This document shows, piece by piece, positions 15,715-23,686 of a stretch of 33,514 nucleotides of DNA. Under the pieces are notes generated by a model. It was not told the DNA's origin and did no database searches. It was given only the letters and a program-made list of their open reading frames with translations. The position numbers were made by a program, and so were the translations under genes. The stretch comes from an uncultured Ideonella sp. (GTDB lineage: Bacteria; Pseudomonadota; Gammaproteobacteria; Burkholderiales; Burkholderiaceae), in the NCBI GenBank assembly GCA_946479475.1, contig CAMLGG010000023.1:1-33514 (forward strand), given 5' to 3'. Each line of letters starts with the position of its first letter. The first letter of the stretch is position 1.

Positions 15715-16641
15715 TCAGCCGGCCTGGAGTGCCGCCGCCCCTTGGGGGGCGGCACTGGTCGCATCGAGGCGAAGCCGCTCCATCGTCCGGGACAGGCTGA
15801 CGTAGTACTCGAGTGCGATGTTGAAGCGCACGAGGCAGCCGATGCAGATCTCGCGCAGGGCCTCGGGCGAGCGGGCGGCCAGGGGCTGCAGCACCTGCTC
15901 GAACAGCTGCTTGCCGTGATGCGCATCGACCTCGATGTGCAGCTCGTGATAGTGGACGACGTTCTCTGGCAGGCCCAACCTGCGCAGCCCGCGCACGGTG
16001 CGGGAGAAGCGGTAGGGCGCCGTGTGCTCGAGGATCGCCAGCGAGCCCAGCAGCCGGGCGGCGTAGCGACGTTCCAGCGCGTACATCAGCAGCAGGTTGC
16101 CGTTGGCGATCGCCTCCCTCGGGACGAGGGCGGCAACGTCCAGGCCACCCAGGTGCCGCCGCATGTACTCGGCCGACTCGGCGAAAAGCCGCGTGTGCAT
16201 GTGCTCGACGTGGCCGTGCCCCATCTCGTCCCAGAAGTTCTCGGCCAGCACCAGCTTCATGCGGCCCGACATGCCGAGCTGCGCCAGGGCGATGACGTCG
16301 TCGAAGCGGCCGTCGACCTGCTCCTCCATCCCGATGTAGAGCGCCAGCTCCTGCGCCGAGGCCTGCTCGGCCAGGTGCTCGAAGAAGGGTTCGACCTGCT
16401 CGCGGTGGCGGCGATGCAGCGCGCCATACCAGGCCGCGAATGAAACGGCCGAGCGGGGCAGGCGGCCGAGCTCCAGGCGGGCCTCCTCGTGGCGGTTCCA
16501 CGCCGCTTCGGCGGCCGCGACGGCCGATCGCTCGTCGGCATCGGGGACCTGGCGAAAGCGCGAGGGCGGCGACAACAGGCGCAGGTAGTGATCGTTGAGC
16601 AACTGCTGGCCCTCGCGGGTGCGGAAGTCGATGGTCTGCAT
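15715..16641 (-). CDS. Haem-oxygenase-like diiron oxidase (iron-containing redox enzyme family)
   Basis: A 308-residue all-helical protein of the PF14518-type iron-containing redox enzymes, the superfamily of UndA, BesC and SznF. The expected diiron ligands are all present in order: Glu107 (YIGMEEQVDG); Glu139 and His142 with further histidines at 144 and 147 (NFWDEMGHGHVEH); Glu205 (LAILEHTAPYR); and His235, Asp239, His242 (H-x3-D-x2-H). Known relatives do O2-dependent C-C cleavage, desaturation or N-oxygenation of fatty acids or amino acids; which applies here is open. A strong AGGAGG ribosome-binding site lies inside the end of the desaturase gene, two bases apart. The last ~14 residues are encoded by a dispersed hairpin repeat (15729-15755). 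Confidence 0.88.
   Translation of the reverse strand: MQTIDFRTREGQQLLNDHYLRLLSPPSRFRQVPDADERSAVAAAEAAWNRHEEARLELGRLPRSAVSFAAWYGALHRRHREQVEPFFEHLAEQASAQELALYIGMEEQVDGRFDDVIALAQLGMSGRMKLVLAENFWDEMGHGHVEHMHTRLFAESAEYMRRHLGGLDVAALVPREAIANGNLLLMYALERRYAARLLGSLAILEHTAPYRFSRTVRGLRRLGLPENVVHYHELHIEVDAHHGKQLFEQVLQPLAARSPEALREICIGCLVRFNIALEYYVSLSRTMERLRLDATSAAPQGAAALQAG
15729..15755. repeat. GC-rich hairpin repeat inside the 3' end of the diiron oxidase gene
   Basis: GTGCCGCC (15729-15736) and GGCGGCAC (15748-15755) are perfect 8-base arms around a core that can also pair (CCCC-TT-GGGG). The CCCCTTGGGG core is shared with the intergenic repeat at 28955-29006. Such elements are usually intergenic in this group; here one encodes the Ala/Gln-rich C-terminal tail. 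It could also attenuate transcription between the oxidase and racemase genes. Confidence 0.6.
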
Positions 16642-16643
16642 GG

Positions 16644-17588
16644 TCAGGCCTCCTGTGATTCACGTGAGCCCAGCCGGCCACGAAGCACGTCGGCGTAGAA
16701 GGCCCGGTAGGACGGATACAGATGGACGATCTCGTCCGCGATCGCGGCATGCAGGTCATGCAGGCGGTCGATGGGCAGGCCGGGCATGAGGTGGTGCTCG
16801 ACGTGGTAGTTGTTCCCGTTGGTCAGCCAGGTCATGAATGCATTGGTGCGGATCGTGCGGGTGTTGCGCATCACGTCCGTGCTGGTGACCTCGCAGCGGT
16901 AGTGCTCCGGCATCTCGATGAGGGCGTGCAGGGGCGAGGCCACCAGCACCAGCGGGGCGAGCCAGGCCAGCACGACCACGGGCGCACCCTCGAGCAAAGA
17001 GGCCGTGGTGAGCGCCGCGATGGCTGCCAGCATCGCCAGGTGATCGCGGCGGATGCGGTGGGCGACCGCCTCGCCTTCACCGGGCACCGGCAGGCCGAAG
17101 ACGGCTCGCACGGCTTGCCTGAGGAAGGCCAGGTAATGCGCGGGCATCAGCAGGCGCTTCAGCCAGGTCAGCAGCGTGGCCACGCGGCCCGTGCCGTACT
17201 GGTCGCCATAGTCGAAGAATTCGCGGTTGCGCGGCGTGCCCAGGTCGCGGTGGTGGCGCAGGTGGCTGGCCTGGTAGGCGGCGAAGGACACCAGCATGGG
17301 CAGGCCGAGCAGCACGCCGACGCACTCGTTGAGCCGACGGTGGCGAAAGCCCTGGCCGTGCAGTGCCTGGTGCTGCAGCTCGACGCCGTGCGCGAACATC
17401 GTCCCGAGCAGGAGCATGCCCGCGGCCTGCAGCGGCGGCAGGCCCGACAGCGCCGCCGAGGCGCCGAAGGCGAGCCCTGTCGCGTAGAGCACGAGCTTCA
17501 TGCCGAAGATGACGTCGCTGGCGCGGCTCTTGAGGTCCTGCTCGATCTGGCTTCGCCAGAGAGGCGGCGTGGCCGGGTTCAGGTTCAT
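16644..17588 (-). CDS. Fatty-acid-desaturase-family membrane diiron enzyme
   Basis: A 314-residue membrane protein with the three histidine boxes of PF00487: HQALH (His73-His77), HLRHH (His109-His113) and HVEHH (His262-His266). Hydrophobic segments lie at about 30-65, 90-105 and 185-220. The third box sits in NGNNYHVEHHLMPGLP, typical of front-end or acyl-lipid desaturases and related hydroxylases. The substrate could be an acyl lipid, a free acid or the pathway intermediate. AGGAG lies just before ATG 17588; upstream in-frame starts add non-family sequence. It is the first gene of a four-gene operon (spacings 2, 14, then a 19-base overlap). The gap to the upstream AraC gene holds an AT-rich patch that may be its promoter/operator. 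Confidence 0.9.
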   Translation of the reverse strand: MNLNPATPPLWRSQIEQDLKSRASDVIFGMKLVLYATGLAFGASAALSGLPPLQAAGMLLLGTMFAHGVELQHQALHGQGFRHRRLNECVGVLLGLPMLVSFAAYQASHLRHHRDLGTPRNREFFDYGDQYGTGRVATLLTWLKRLLMPAHYLAFLRQAVRAVFGLPVPGEGEAVAHRIRRDHLAMLAAIAALTTASLLEGAPVVVLAWLAPLVLVASPLHALIEMPEHYRCEVTSTDVMRNTRTIRTNAFMTWLTNGNNYHVEHHLMPGLPIDRLHDLHAAIADEIVHLYPSYRAFYADVLRGRLGSRESQEA

Positions 17589-17670
17589 GGGTCTCCTGCG
17601 GGTGGGGTGGGTGAGCCGGCCGCTGGCGGCGAGGCGTCGAAGGCCGGCAGTCTTCCCAGCCCCGCAAGGA

Positions 17671-17702
17671 CTGACAAACGATGTTTTGGAATAGAACGCG
17701 TG
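17671..17702. promoter_or_regulatory. AT-rich patch with imperfect palindrome upstream of the desaturase operon
   Basis: In DNA that is otherwise strongly GC-rich, 17675-17697 is mostly A and T. It holds CAAA-CG-AT-GT-TTTG (17675-17688), symmetric at 10 of 14 positions. It lies about 87-110 bases upstream of the desaturase ATG, within the 199-base gap after the AraC gene, so it is the best candidate for the operon's promoter and operator. I could not place a convincing -35/-10 pair. Confidence 0.35.
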
Positions 17703-17787
17703 CGCTGGTCGCAACGCTGTCCCTCGGCCGGGCGATGCCCTCGCGGCCCGCTCAACGCAGGCCGCTGGCCGCCGGAAGGGGGGGAGA

Positions 17788-18630
17788 TCAGGCCGCGCGC
17801 AACTGGCGCTGATAGCGCGCCGGCGTCACGCCGTACATGCCTGCGAAGCGGCGTGTCAGATGCGCCTGGTCGGCCAGGCCGACGGCCGCGGCCACGTCGG
17901 CCGCCGGCTCGCCGCGCGCCAGGCGGCGCTTCGCCTCGGCCAGCCGCAGCGCCATGCGCCACTGGTGCGGGCTGATGCCGTGCGCGGCCTTGAAGGCGCG
18001 CTGGAAATGGAACGGGCTCAGGTCCGCCAGCGCCGCCAGGTCGGCCAGGCGCCACTCGCGGGCGAGGTCGCCGTGCAAGGCATCGACGACGCGCGAGAAG
18101 GGCCGCGCGACGTCGGGCGTCGTGCGGGCCGCCTCGCGGTGGCCCGCAGCCAGCGGCGCCAGCAGCGCCAGCAGATCGGCCAGCACCGCGTCGGCCGCCG
18201 CGCCGTCCTCGGCATCCCACAGGCCTCGCAACGCGCGGGCCATCGCCGATGCGCGCTGCCGGTCGCCTCGCCGCACCGCGGTGTCGAAGCGCCACGCTCG
18301 TTCACCGCCCAGGTGCGAAGCGAGTACCGCTTCGTCGAGGTAGAGCATGCGGTAGCGCCAGCCTTGTGGCGACGCCGGGCGGCCGGTGTGCAGCTCGCCC
18401 GGCTGCATCAGCACGATCGCTCCTGCCGGGGCGAGGTGCTCGCGGCCGCGGTAGTCGAAGCGCTCCTGTCCGGCCTCGATCACGCCCAGGCCGTAGCCAT
18501 CGTGCATGTGAGGCGCGAACTGGTGGTGGACGATGTGCGCCCTGTACAGCTCGACGCCTTCGTGCCCCGCGGCGCGGCGGAACTCCGCCCGGTCGGCCGG
18601 CGCTTCGAAATGCTCGGGCACGCCTTGCAC
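17788..18630 (-). CDS. AraC-family transcriptional regulator
   Basis: An AraC/XylS-type regulator of about 280 residues. An N-terminal cupin-like sensing domain (FAPHMHDGYGLGVIEAG, and PGELHTGRP) is followed by a C-terminal double helix-turn-helix: WRLADLAALADLSPFHFQRAFK, then AAAVGLADQAHLTRRFAGMYGVTPARYQR. This is the layout of AraC regulators next to transporter or detoxification genes. The start is uncertain: GTG 18630 avoids overlap with the upstream PPOX gene (stop at 18638), while ATG 18666 or 18693 would overlap it. Upstream on the same strand is the PPOX gene, downstream the desaturase operon 199 bases away. Either could be its target; the ligand is unknown. Confidence 0.87.
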   Translation of the reverse strand: MQGVPEHFEAPADRAEFRRAAGHEGVELYRAHIVHHQFAPHMHDGYGLGVIEAGQERFDYRGREHLAPAGAIVLMQPGELHTGRPASPQGWRYRMLYLDEAVLASHLGGERAWRFDTAVRRGDRQRASAMARALRGLWDAEDGAAADAVLADLLALLAPLAAGHREAARTTPDVARPFSRVVDALHGDLAREWRLADLAALADLSPFHFQRAFKAAHGISPHQWRMALRLAEAKRRLARGEPAADVAAAVGLADQAHLTRRFAGMYGVTPARYQRQLRAA

Positions 18631-18637
18631 GACGGGC

Positions 18638-19297
18638 TCAGTACAGCGTGGCGGCCTGGCGCGCATGCAGCGCGGCGTCGTAGGCCTGGCCATCGACGCC
18701 CGATGTGCTCAGGGCCTGCAGGATGGTGCCCGGCGACGGCAGCGCATCGCGCGCGAGGTGGCGTGCGGGATCCCACAGGCCCGAGCGCCTGACGGCCCGG
18801 GCGCACTGGAAGAACACGCTGCTTACCGAGATGACCAGCACGGTGGCCGGTGCCTTGCCGTCCACGGCGAAGCGCTCGCGAAGCGCCGGCGAGGCCGAGA
18901 TGCGTGCCTTGCCGTTGACTCGCAAGGTCTCTCCCACGCCGGGGACGAGGAACAACAGCGCCACGTGGGGGTCGTGGACGATGTTGCGCAGGCTGTCGAT
19001 GCGCTGGTTGCCGCGCCGGTCGGGCAGCAGCAGCGTCCTGTCGTCGGCGATGGCGACGAAGCCGGGGCCGTCGCCGCGCGGCGACGTGTCGAGGCCGTGC
19101 GGCCCGCGGGTGGCCAGCACCGCGAAGGGCGAGGCCTCGATGTAGGGCCGGTACAGCGGGTGCAGGTGATCGGCCGCCTTGGCGAGCGAGGTCTCGCCCG
19201 GGCCGGTGCTGTAGAGCCTTCGGAGTTCGGCCTCGCTGCTCAGGTCGTCAGCGCGGTCGGCCGCCAGCGCGGCCAGGTTCGGGATGTCTTCGGCCAT
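18638..19297 (-). CDS. PPOX-type FMN flavoprotein (pyridoxamine 5'-phosphate oxidase-like)
   Basis: A ~219-residue split-barrel flavoprotein of the pyridoxamine-phosphate-oxidase-like family. ASPFAVLATRGPHGLDTSPRGDGPGF is the FMN-binding N-terminal strand pair, followed by LLPDRRGNQRIDSLRNI, HVALLFLVPGVGETLRVNG and DPARHLARDALPSPG. This closely resembles the MSMEG_1061-type FMN-dependent PPOX group. Family members reduce or oxidise small molecules with FMN or F420; the substrate here is unknown. I prefer ATG 19297 (MAEDIPNL); ATG 19309 is also possible. It is 42 bases downstream of the TonB-dependent receptor and 7 bases before the preferred AraC start, so the three may be co-transcribed. Confidence 0.83.
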   Translation of the reverse strand: MAEDIPNLAALAADRADDLSSEAELRRLYSTGPGETSLAKAADHLHPLYRPYIEASPFAVLATRGPHGLDTSPRGDGPGFVAIADDRTLLLPDRRGNQRIDSLRNIVHDPHVALLFLVPGVGETLRVNGKARISASPALRERFAVDGKAPATVLVISVSSVFFQCARAVRRSGLWDPARHLARDALPSPGTILQALSTSGVDGQAYDAALHARQAATLY

Positions 19298-19339
19298 GCC
19301 CGCCAGCATAGGGCACGGCCGAAGCGCCTCTTCCCGCGC

Positions 19340-22084
19340 CTACTGGAAGCGATACGTGGCGCTCAGGTAGTAGAAGCGGCCCCGCGGGTCGGTGTAGCTA
19401 GGGTCGTAGCCCGAGAGGTAGAAGTAGGCCTGGTTGGAGAAGGGCGGCGGGGTGTCGAGCAGGTTCTTCACGCCCGCCCGAAGGCTCAGCGCCGGGGTGG
19501 CCTGCCAGGTGCCCTGCAGGTCCCAGATCGAGTAGGCCTTGACGCGGTTGAACTGGACGTACTGCTCGGCGTTCTCGTCGGGCGCATTGTTCTGGTCTAC
19601 GTAGCTCGAGAGGTAGCTGTTGGACAGCGAAGCGCCGAAGGCCCCGTGCTCCCAGTCCAGCGTGACGGTGTGGCGCCAGCGCTGCACCGCGCCGTCCTCG
19701 ACGAACTTGCCGAGGTTGCTGACGAAGGGGTCGCCGTTGCCGAGCTGCTCTTTCGAAGTCAGCGTCAAGGTACCGGCCAGGCGCGCACCCCAGGTGCCCC
19801 ATTCGGTCTTCGGGCTCTTCCAGGCCAGGGTGAGGTCGATGCCGGAGACCTTCTGCTTGCCGCGGTTCTCCTTGCGCAGCTCGATGTACTCGATGTAGCC
19901 GTCCTCGTCGCGGTGCACCAGGTCGCCGTACTTGTCGAGGTTGGCCAGGATCACGTCCGATCCCAGCTTGCTGATCAGGTCGCGCTTCTCGATGTTCCAG
20001 TAGTCGACGCTGGCGTTGAACTCCTTGCTCGGCTCGAAGACGGCGCCGAAGGAGAACTGCCGCGACTTCTCGGGCTTCAGGTTCGGGTTGCTGATGGTGC
20101 GCACGCGCCAGGTGTCGGTGCAGCTGATGAAGTCGTCCGGGCAGCCGGGGTCGAACAGCAGGGCGCCGTCGTACTCGGTGGTGGGGCGGTACAGGTCCGT
20201 CATGGACGGCGCATGGAAGCCCGCGCCGGCGGAGGCCCGCAGCACCAGCGAGGAGGTGGGCTGGTAGCGCAGCCCGACCTTCGGGCTGGAAGCGCCGCCG
20301 GTGCGCTGGTAGCGCTCGTAGCGCAGGGCGAACTGCAGGTCCAGCTCCTTGGTGAGCGGGGCTGCGAGCTCCGACCACACGGCGGCGACCTTGCGCGAGT
20401 AGCTGAAGTCCGCGTCCGGCCCCTGGCTGATCTCGCCCAGGATGAGGTCGTCGGCCAGCGCCTGCGACTGGTGGTAGGCCTGCTTCTCGGTGCGGTACTC
20501 GCCGCCGAGCGCCAGGCCCAGGTCGCCGCCGCCAAGCTTCATGAGCGAGCGGCTGAGCTTGAAGTCGACGGCGTTCATCTCGCCGGTGGCCCGGCGCACC
20601 TCCCCGGTGATCTGGGCCTGGGCGATGAGCGCGAGGCCCTCGGCGCCGGACGGACCGAAGGGATTGATGCGCCCGTCGGCCAGCCCCTCGTCGATCATGG
20701 CCTCGTTCAGGTAGCCGTGGAAGGCCCGGTCCGAGACGGTGCTGCTGCTGTGGCTCAGCGCCGCTTCGTAGTCCCAGGCGCCGAAGGTGCCACCGGCTCC
20801 GACCAGGTAGCGCTGGCCGGTGGAGACCAGCTCGCTGGATTGGCGGCCGGCTTCGGTGAAGCGCAGGCGCGCCGAGATGGTGGCCTGCTCGTCGTCGTCC
20901 GGGTTCTCGAGCCCATGGCCGGAGAGGCCTTCGACGTGGGTCTCGTTCAGGTTGATATCCGGAGTGAAGGGCGCCGGCAAGGCCACGTAGTAGCTGGTGG
21001 CCTTGCTGTAGGAGGCCTCCCCGAACAGCTGGTGGCCCGCGCCCAGGCTGAGCACGCCCCGCGTCAGCACGGACTGCTTGTCGGTCTTGGGGTACAGCTC
21101 CACGTCACCCATGAAGTTGTAGGTGCAGCCCTGCGGGCCGCCGATGCCGCCCGGCAGGTTCAGGTTGGCCGGCGGATTGCAGTCCGGCCAGCTCAGGTTG
21201 AAGCGCGTCTCGGTCAGGTCGGCCCCGCCGGGCAGCTTGTAGCCATTGGCCTGGAGGATGGCCAGCTGCTCCTCGCTGATGTCGATGTTGGCCGGAAACG
21301 TCCGGCTCAGCAGCAGGTAGGGCAGCCGGCCCGGGATGTCGAGCTTCTGGATGAACTTGCGCTGCGGCGACGCCAGGCGGTCGGTCTTCTGCAGGTCGAG
21401 CACGGCCATCACGTTGTAGCCGTTGACCACGTAGTCGCCGATGCCCGCGGAAAGCGAGGCGGTGCGCTTGCCGGCGCCGCCTTCCTGCGTGTCGCCGTAA
21501 TAGGCGTTCAGCTCGACGCCCTGGAAGTCGCGCCGCGTGATGAAGTTGATGACGCCGGCGACCGCGTCGCTGCCGTAGATGGCGGAGGCGCCGTCGAGCA
21601 GGATCTCGATCTTCTCGATCGCCGCGGCCGGGATGGTGTTCAGGTCGACGCCGCTGTCGTCGCCGGGCGAGGCGAAGTTCGCCATGCGGCGACCATTCAG
21701 CAGCACCAGGGTCGACGAGACGCCGATGCCTCGCAGGTTGGCCGCGTTGAAGCCCATCTGGTCGCGGTAGCCGCCGGCCGCGATGCTGATCCCGTCCGTC
21801 AGGTTGGTGGCGGTGGCGCTGAGGCGGCCGACGATCTCGGCGGCGGTCGTCACGCCCGCCTTGGCGATGTCCTCGCGGCTGATCACCTGCACGGGCAGGG
21901 CGGTCTCGCCCTCGAGCCGCTTGATCGCCGAGCCGGTGATCTCGACCCTCTGCGCCTTGCCGGGCTCGGTCTCCTCGGCGGTCGAGGGCGTCTGCGCCTG
22001 GCTCGCCGGCGCGAGCGCCAAGGCGAGCCAGGCGGCATGCGCCAGACGATGAAGGGCAGGGCCCGGGCGACGGACTGCACGCAT
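19340..22084 (-). CDS. TonB-dependent outer-membrane receptor
   Basis: A 914-residue outer-membrane transporter energised by TonB. A signal peptide (~1-30, ending ASQAQ) is followed by a likely TonB-box region (QRVEITGSAIKRL). The plug domain (~60-190) includes LRGIGVSSTLVLLNGRR and ILLDGASAIYGSDAVAGVINFI. A long beta-barrel ends YYLSATYRFQ; the final Gln after Phe is slightly unusual. FNASVDYWNIEKRDLI and LRAGVKNLLDTPPPF are typical barrel motifs. Two close cysteine pairs (CNPP...GGPQGC and CPDDFISC) sit in predicted loops. The plug type is common in receptors for peptides or other organic nutrients. It is divergent from the cyanophycinase gene, 194 bases apart. GAGGGAG precedes ATG 22084. 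Confidence 0.93.
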   Translation of the reverse strand: MRAVRRPGPALHRLAHAAWLALALAPASQAQTPSTAEETEPGKAQRVEITGSAIKRLEGETALPVQVISREDIAKAGVTTAAEIVGRLSATATNLTDGISIAAGGYRDQMGFNAANLRGIGVSSTLVLLNGRRMANFASPGDDSGVDLNTIPAAAIEKIEILLDGASAIYGSDAVAGVINFITRRDFQGVELNAYYGDTQEGGAGKRTASLSAGIGDYVVNGYNVMAVLDLQKTDRLASPQRKFIQKLDIPGRLPYLLLSRTFPANIDISEEQLAILQANGYKLPGGADLTETRFNLSWPDCNPPANLNLPGGIGGPQGCTYNFMGDVELYPKTDKQSVLTRGVLSLGAGHQLFGEASYSKATSYYVALPAPFTPDINLNETHVEGLSGHGLENPDDDEQATISARLRFTEAGRQSSELVSTGQRYLVGAGGTFGAWDYEAALSHSSSTVSDRAFHGYLNEAMIDEGLADGRINPFGPSGAEGLALIAQAQITGEVRRATGEMNAVDFKLSRSLMKLGGGDLGLALGGEYRTEKQAYHQSQALADDLILGEISQGPDADFSYSRKVAAVWSELAAPLTKELDLQFALRYERYQRTGGASSPKVGLRYQPTSSLVLRASAGAGFHAPSMTDLYRPTTEYDGALLFDPGCPDDFISCTDTWRVRTISNPNLKPEKSRQFSFGAVFEPSKEFNASVDYWNIEKRDLISKLGSDVILANLDKYGDLVHRDEDGYIEYIELRKENRGKQKVSGIDLTLAWKSPKTEWGTWGARLAGTLTLTSKEQLGNGDPFVSNLGKFVEDGAVQRWRHTVTLDWEHGAFGASLSNSYLSSYVDQNNAPDENAEQYVQFNRVKAYSIWDLQGTWQATPALSLRAGVKNLLDTPPPFSNQAYFYLSGYDPSYTDPRGRFYYLSATYRFQ

Positions 22085-22278
22085 GCGATGACTCCCTCAA
22101 TTGGTCTGCCGCAGTCTATGAACCGGCTGCCCATTCACACAACCTGAGCTTCCATCCGCGTCGCAGCAACGCAACTGGCGGTCAAAATCCCCGTCCATCC
22201 CTCGTATTTGGTGCCGCCCTCCGGAAGGCGATGCCAAGATCGCGCCGAAGCAGAAGAAGGTCGTTGCACTTTGTTGCC
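22085..22278. promoter_or_regulatory. Divergent control region between the TonB receptor and the cyanophycinase operon
   Basis: This 194-base gap must contain the promoters for both directions. It is less GC-rich than the surrounding genes. GAGGGAG just before position 22084 (minus strand) is a clear ribosome-binding site for the receptor. On the minus strand, TTGTGT followed 16 bases later by CATAGA is a weak promoter candidate. No convincing operator was found. Confidence 0.4.
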
Positions 22279-23634
22279 ATGCATGCACGCTTGATCGCTC
22301 TCGTCGCCGGCCTCGCGCTGGCCGCCGCTGGCCCGTTCGCGGCGCCCGCCGCGCCCGCGGCCTCCGCCCCCACGCCTGCGCCTGCCGCCAGCAGCCCGGT
22401 GGTGCCCAGTGCGGGCTCCCGCGCGGGGGGCAGCGCCAAGGAGGTCAAGATCGGCGAGCCCGTCAAGGGCTACGCGGTGATCATCGGCGGCGCGCTGAAG
22501 GCCGACAACGACGAGGTCTGGGGCCGGATGGTCGCCCTTTCCGGCGGCAAGGGCTCGCGCTGGGTCGTCTTCAGCACGGCGTCGGAATCGCCCGACCGAA
22601 CCGGCCGCCGCGCGGCCGAGCTGCTCGAGAAGCGGGGCGCGGTGGCCGAGACCATGCCGGTCGCCCCGCAGCTGAAGTGGGTCGACCTCGACAAGGCGGT
22701 GCGTGACGAGCGCCTGCTCGAGCAGGTGCGCAATGCCGACGGCATCTTCTTCACCGGCGGCGCGCAGGAGCGCATCGTGGACACCTTCCGCCCCGGCGGC
22801 CGCAACACGCCGATGCTCAATGTCATCTGGGAGGTCTACCGGCGCGGCGGCGTGGTGGCCGGCACCTCGGCCGGCGCGGCCATCATGAGCACCATCATGT
22901 TCCGCGACGCGCTCAGCGTGCTCAACGTGATGAAGGGCCAGCTGCGCGAGGGCAAGGAGATCGACCACGGCCTGGGCTTCGTCGGGCCCAACCTGTTCGT
23001 CGACCAGCACTTCCTCAAGCGCGGCCGCTTCGGCCGCATGATCCCGCTGATGCTGGCCAAGGGCTACAAGCTGGGCCTGGGCATCGAGGAGAACTCGGCG
23101 GCCATCGTGCAAGGCGACATGGTCGAGGTGATAGGCGGCAAGGGCGCGCTGCTGGTCGACCTGAACGACGTGAAGACGGACCCCAACATCGGTGCGCTCA
23201 ACGCCAGCGGCGTGCGTCTGACGTACCTCGACCGCGGCGACCGCTTCGACCTGGGATCGCGCCGAATCGAGCCCTCCGAGCGCAAGCAGCGCGGCCAGCA
23301 GCTCGACCCGAGTTCGCCGAACTACAGGCCCGAGTACACCTCCGAGCCCTACTACATCGACATGCTGGGCGACTCCACGCTGTCCAACGCGATGGGCTAC
23401 CTGATCGACAGTTCGCAGAAGGAGGTGAAGGGCCTGAGCTTCGACCCCAAGGCGCCGGGCTCCGACCCGCTGGGCGACCTCGGGTTTTCCTTCAGGCTCT
23501 ACAAGGGCCAGGACAGCATTGGCTGGTACTCTGACGAGTCCGGCGGCGAGGAGTATTCCGTCGCCAACCTGTACCTGGACATAGCGCCGGTGCGCATCAG
23601 CCGCCCGCTCTACCAGCCGTGGGCCGCGCGCTGA
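22279..23634 (+). CDS. Exported cyanophycinase (peptidase family S51)
   Basis: A ~451-residue exported serine exopeptidase that should degrade cyanophycin (multi-L-arginyl-poly-aspartate) to beta-aspartyl-arginine. A hydrophobic signal segment (LIALVAGLALAAAGPFAA) and an Ala/Pro-rich linker (to ~residue 60) precede the S51 domain. The nucleophile is Ser197 in VAGTSAGAAIMS. FFTGGAQERIVD, VDQHFLKRGRFGRM and GLGIEENSAAIV complete the cyanophycinase pattern. A C-terminal extension makes it longer than cytosolic CphB, as in extracellular CphE-type enzymes. The start is uncertain: ATG 22279, TTG 22264 or ATG 22231; the last gives an Arg-rich n-region containing SRRRSL. It is the first gene of a plus-strand operon with an amino-acid ABC importer. 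No cyanophycin synthetase is nearby, which favours use of foreign polymer. Confidence 0.9.
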   Translation: MHARLIALVAGLALAAAGPFAAPAAPAASAPTPAPAASSPVVPSAGSRAGGSAKEVKIGEPVKGYAVIIGGALKADNDEVWGRMVALSGGKGSRWVVFSTASESPDRTGRRAAELLEKRGAVAETMPVAPQLKWVDLDKAVRDERLLEQVRNADGIFFTGGAQERIVDTFRPGGRNTPMLNVIWEVYRRGGVVAGTSAGAAIMSTIMFRDALSVLNVMKGQLREGKEIDHGLGFVGPNLFVDQHFLKRGRFGRMIPLMLAKGYKLGLGIEENSAAIVQGDMVEVIGGKGALLVDLNDVKTDPNIGALNASGVRLTYLDRGDRFDLGSRRIEPSERKQRGQQLDPSSPNYRPEYTSEPYYIDMLGDSTLSNAMGYLIDSSQKEVKGLSFDPKAPGSDPLGDLGFSFRLYKGQDSIGWYSDESGGEEYSVANLYLDIAPVRISRPLYQPWAAR

Positions 23635-23686
23635 GCGCAGCCCCGCTGTCCCGGCATCCCCACGAACCGACTGGAGGCCTCCCGCC

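Noticed and set aside
14957..16759. A single 600-codon minus-strand frame covering the diiron oxidase region and the racemase
   Set aside because: Only its last 247 codons (from 15700) match the racemase family; the earlier part is an out-of-frame reading of the oxidase, so it is not a fusion protein.
18533..22147. A 1204-codon open frame on the plus strand opposite the TonB receptor, AraC and PPOX genes
   Set aside because: It spans several well-supported genes antisense, has low-complexity Arg/Val/Gly/Ala composition and no domain; it is a by-product of GC-rich third positions.
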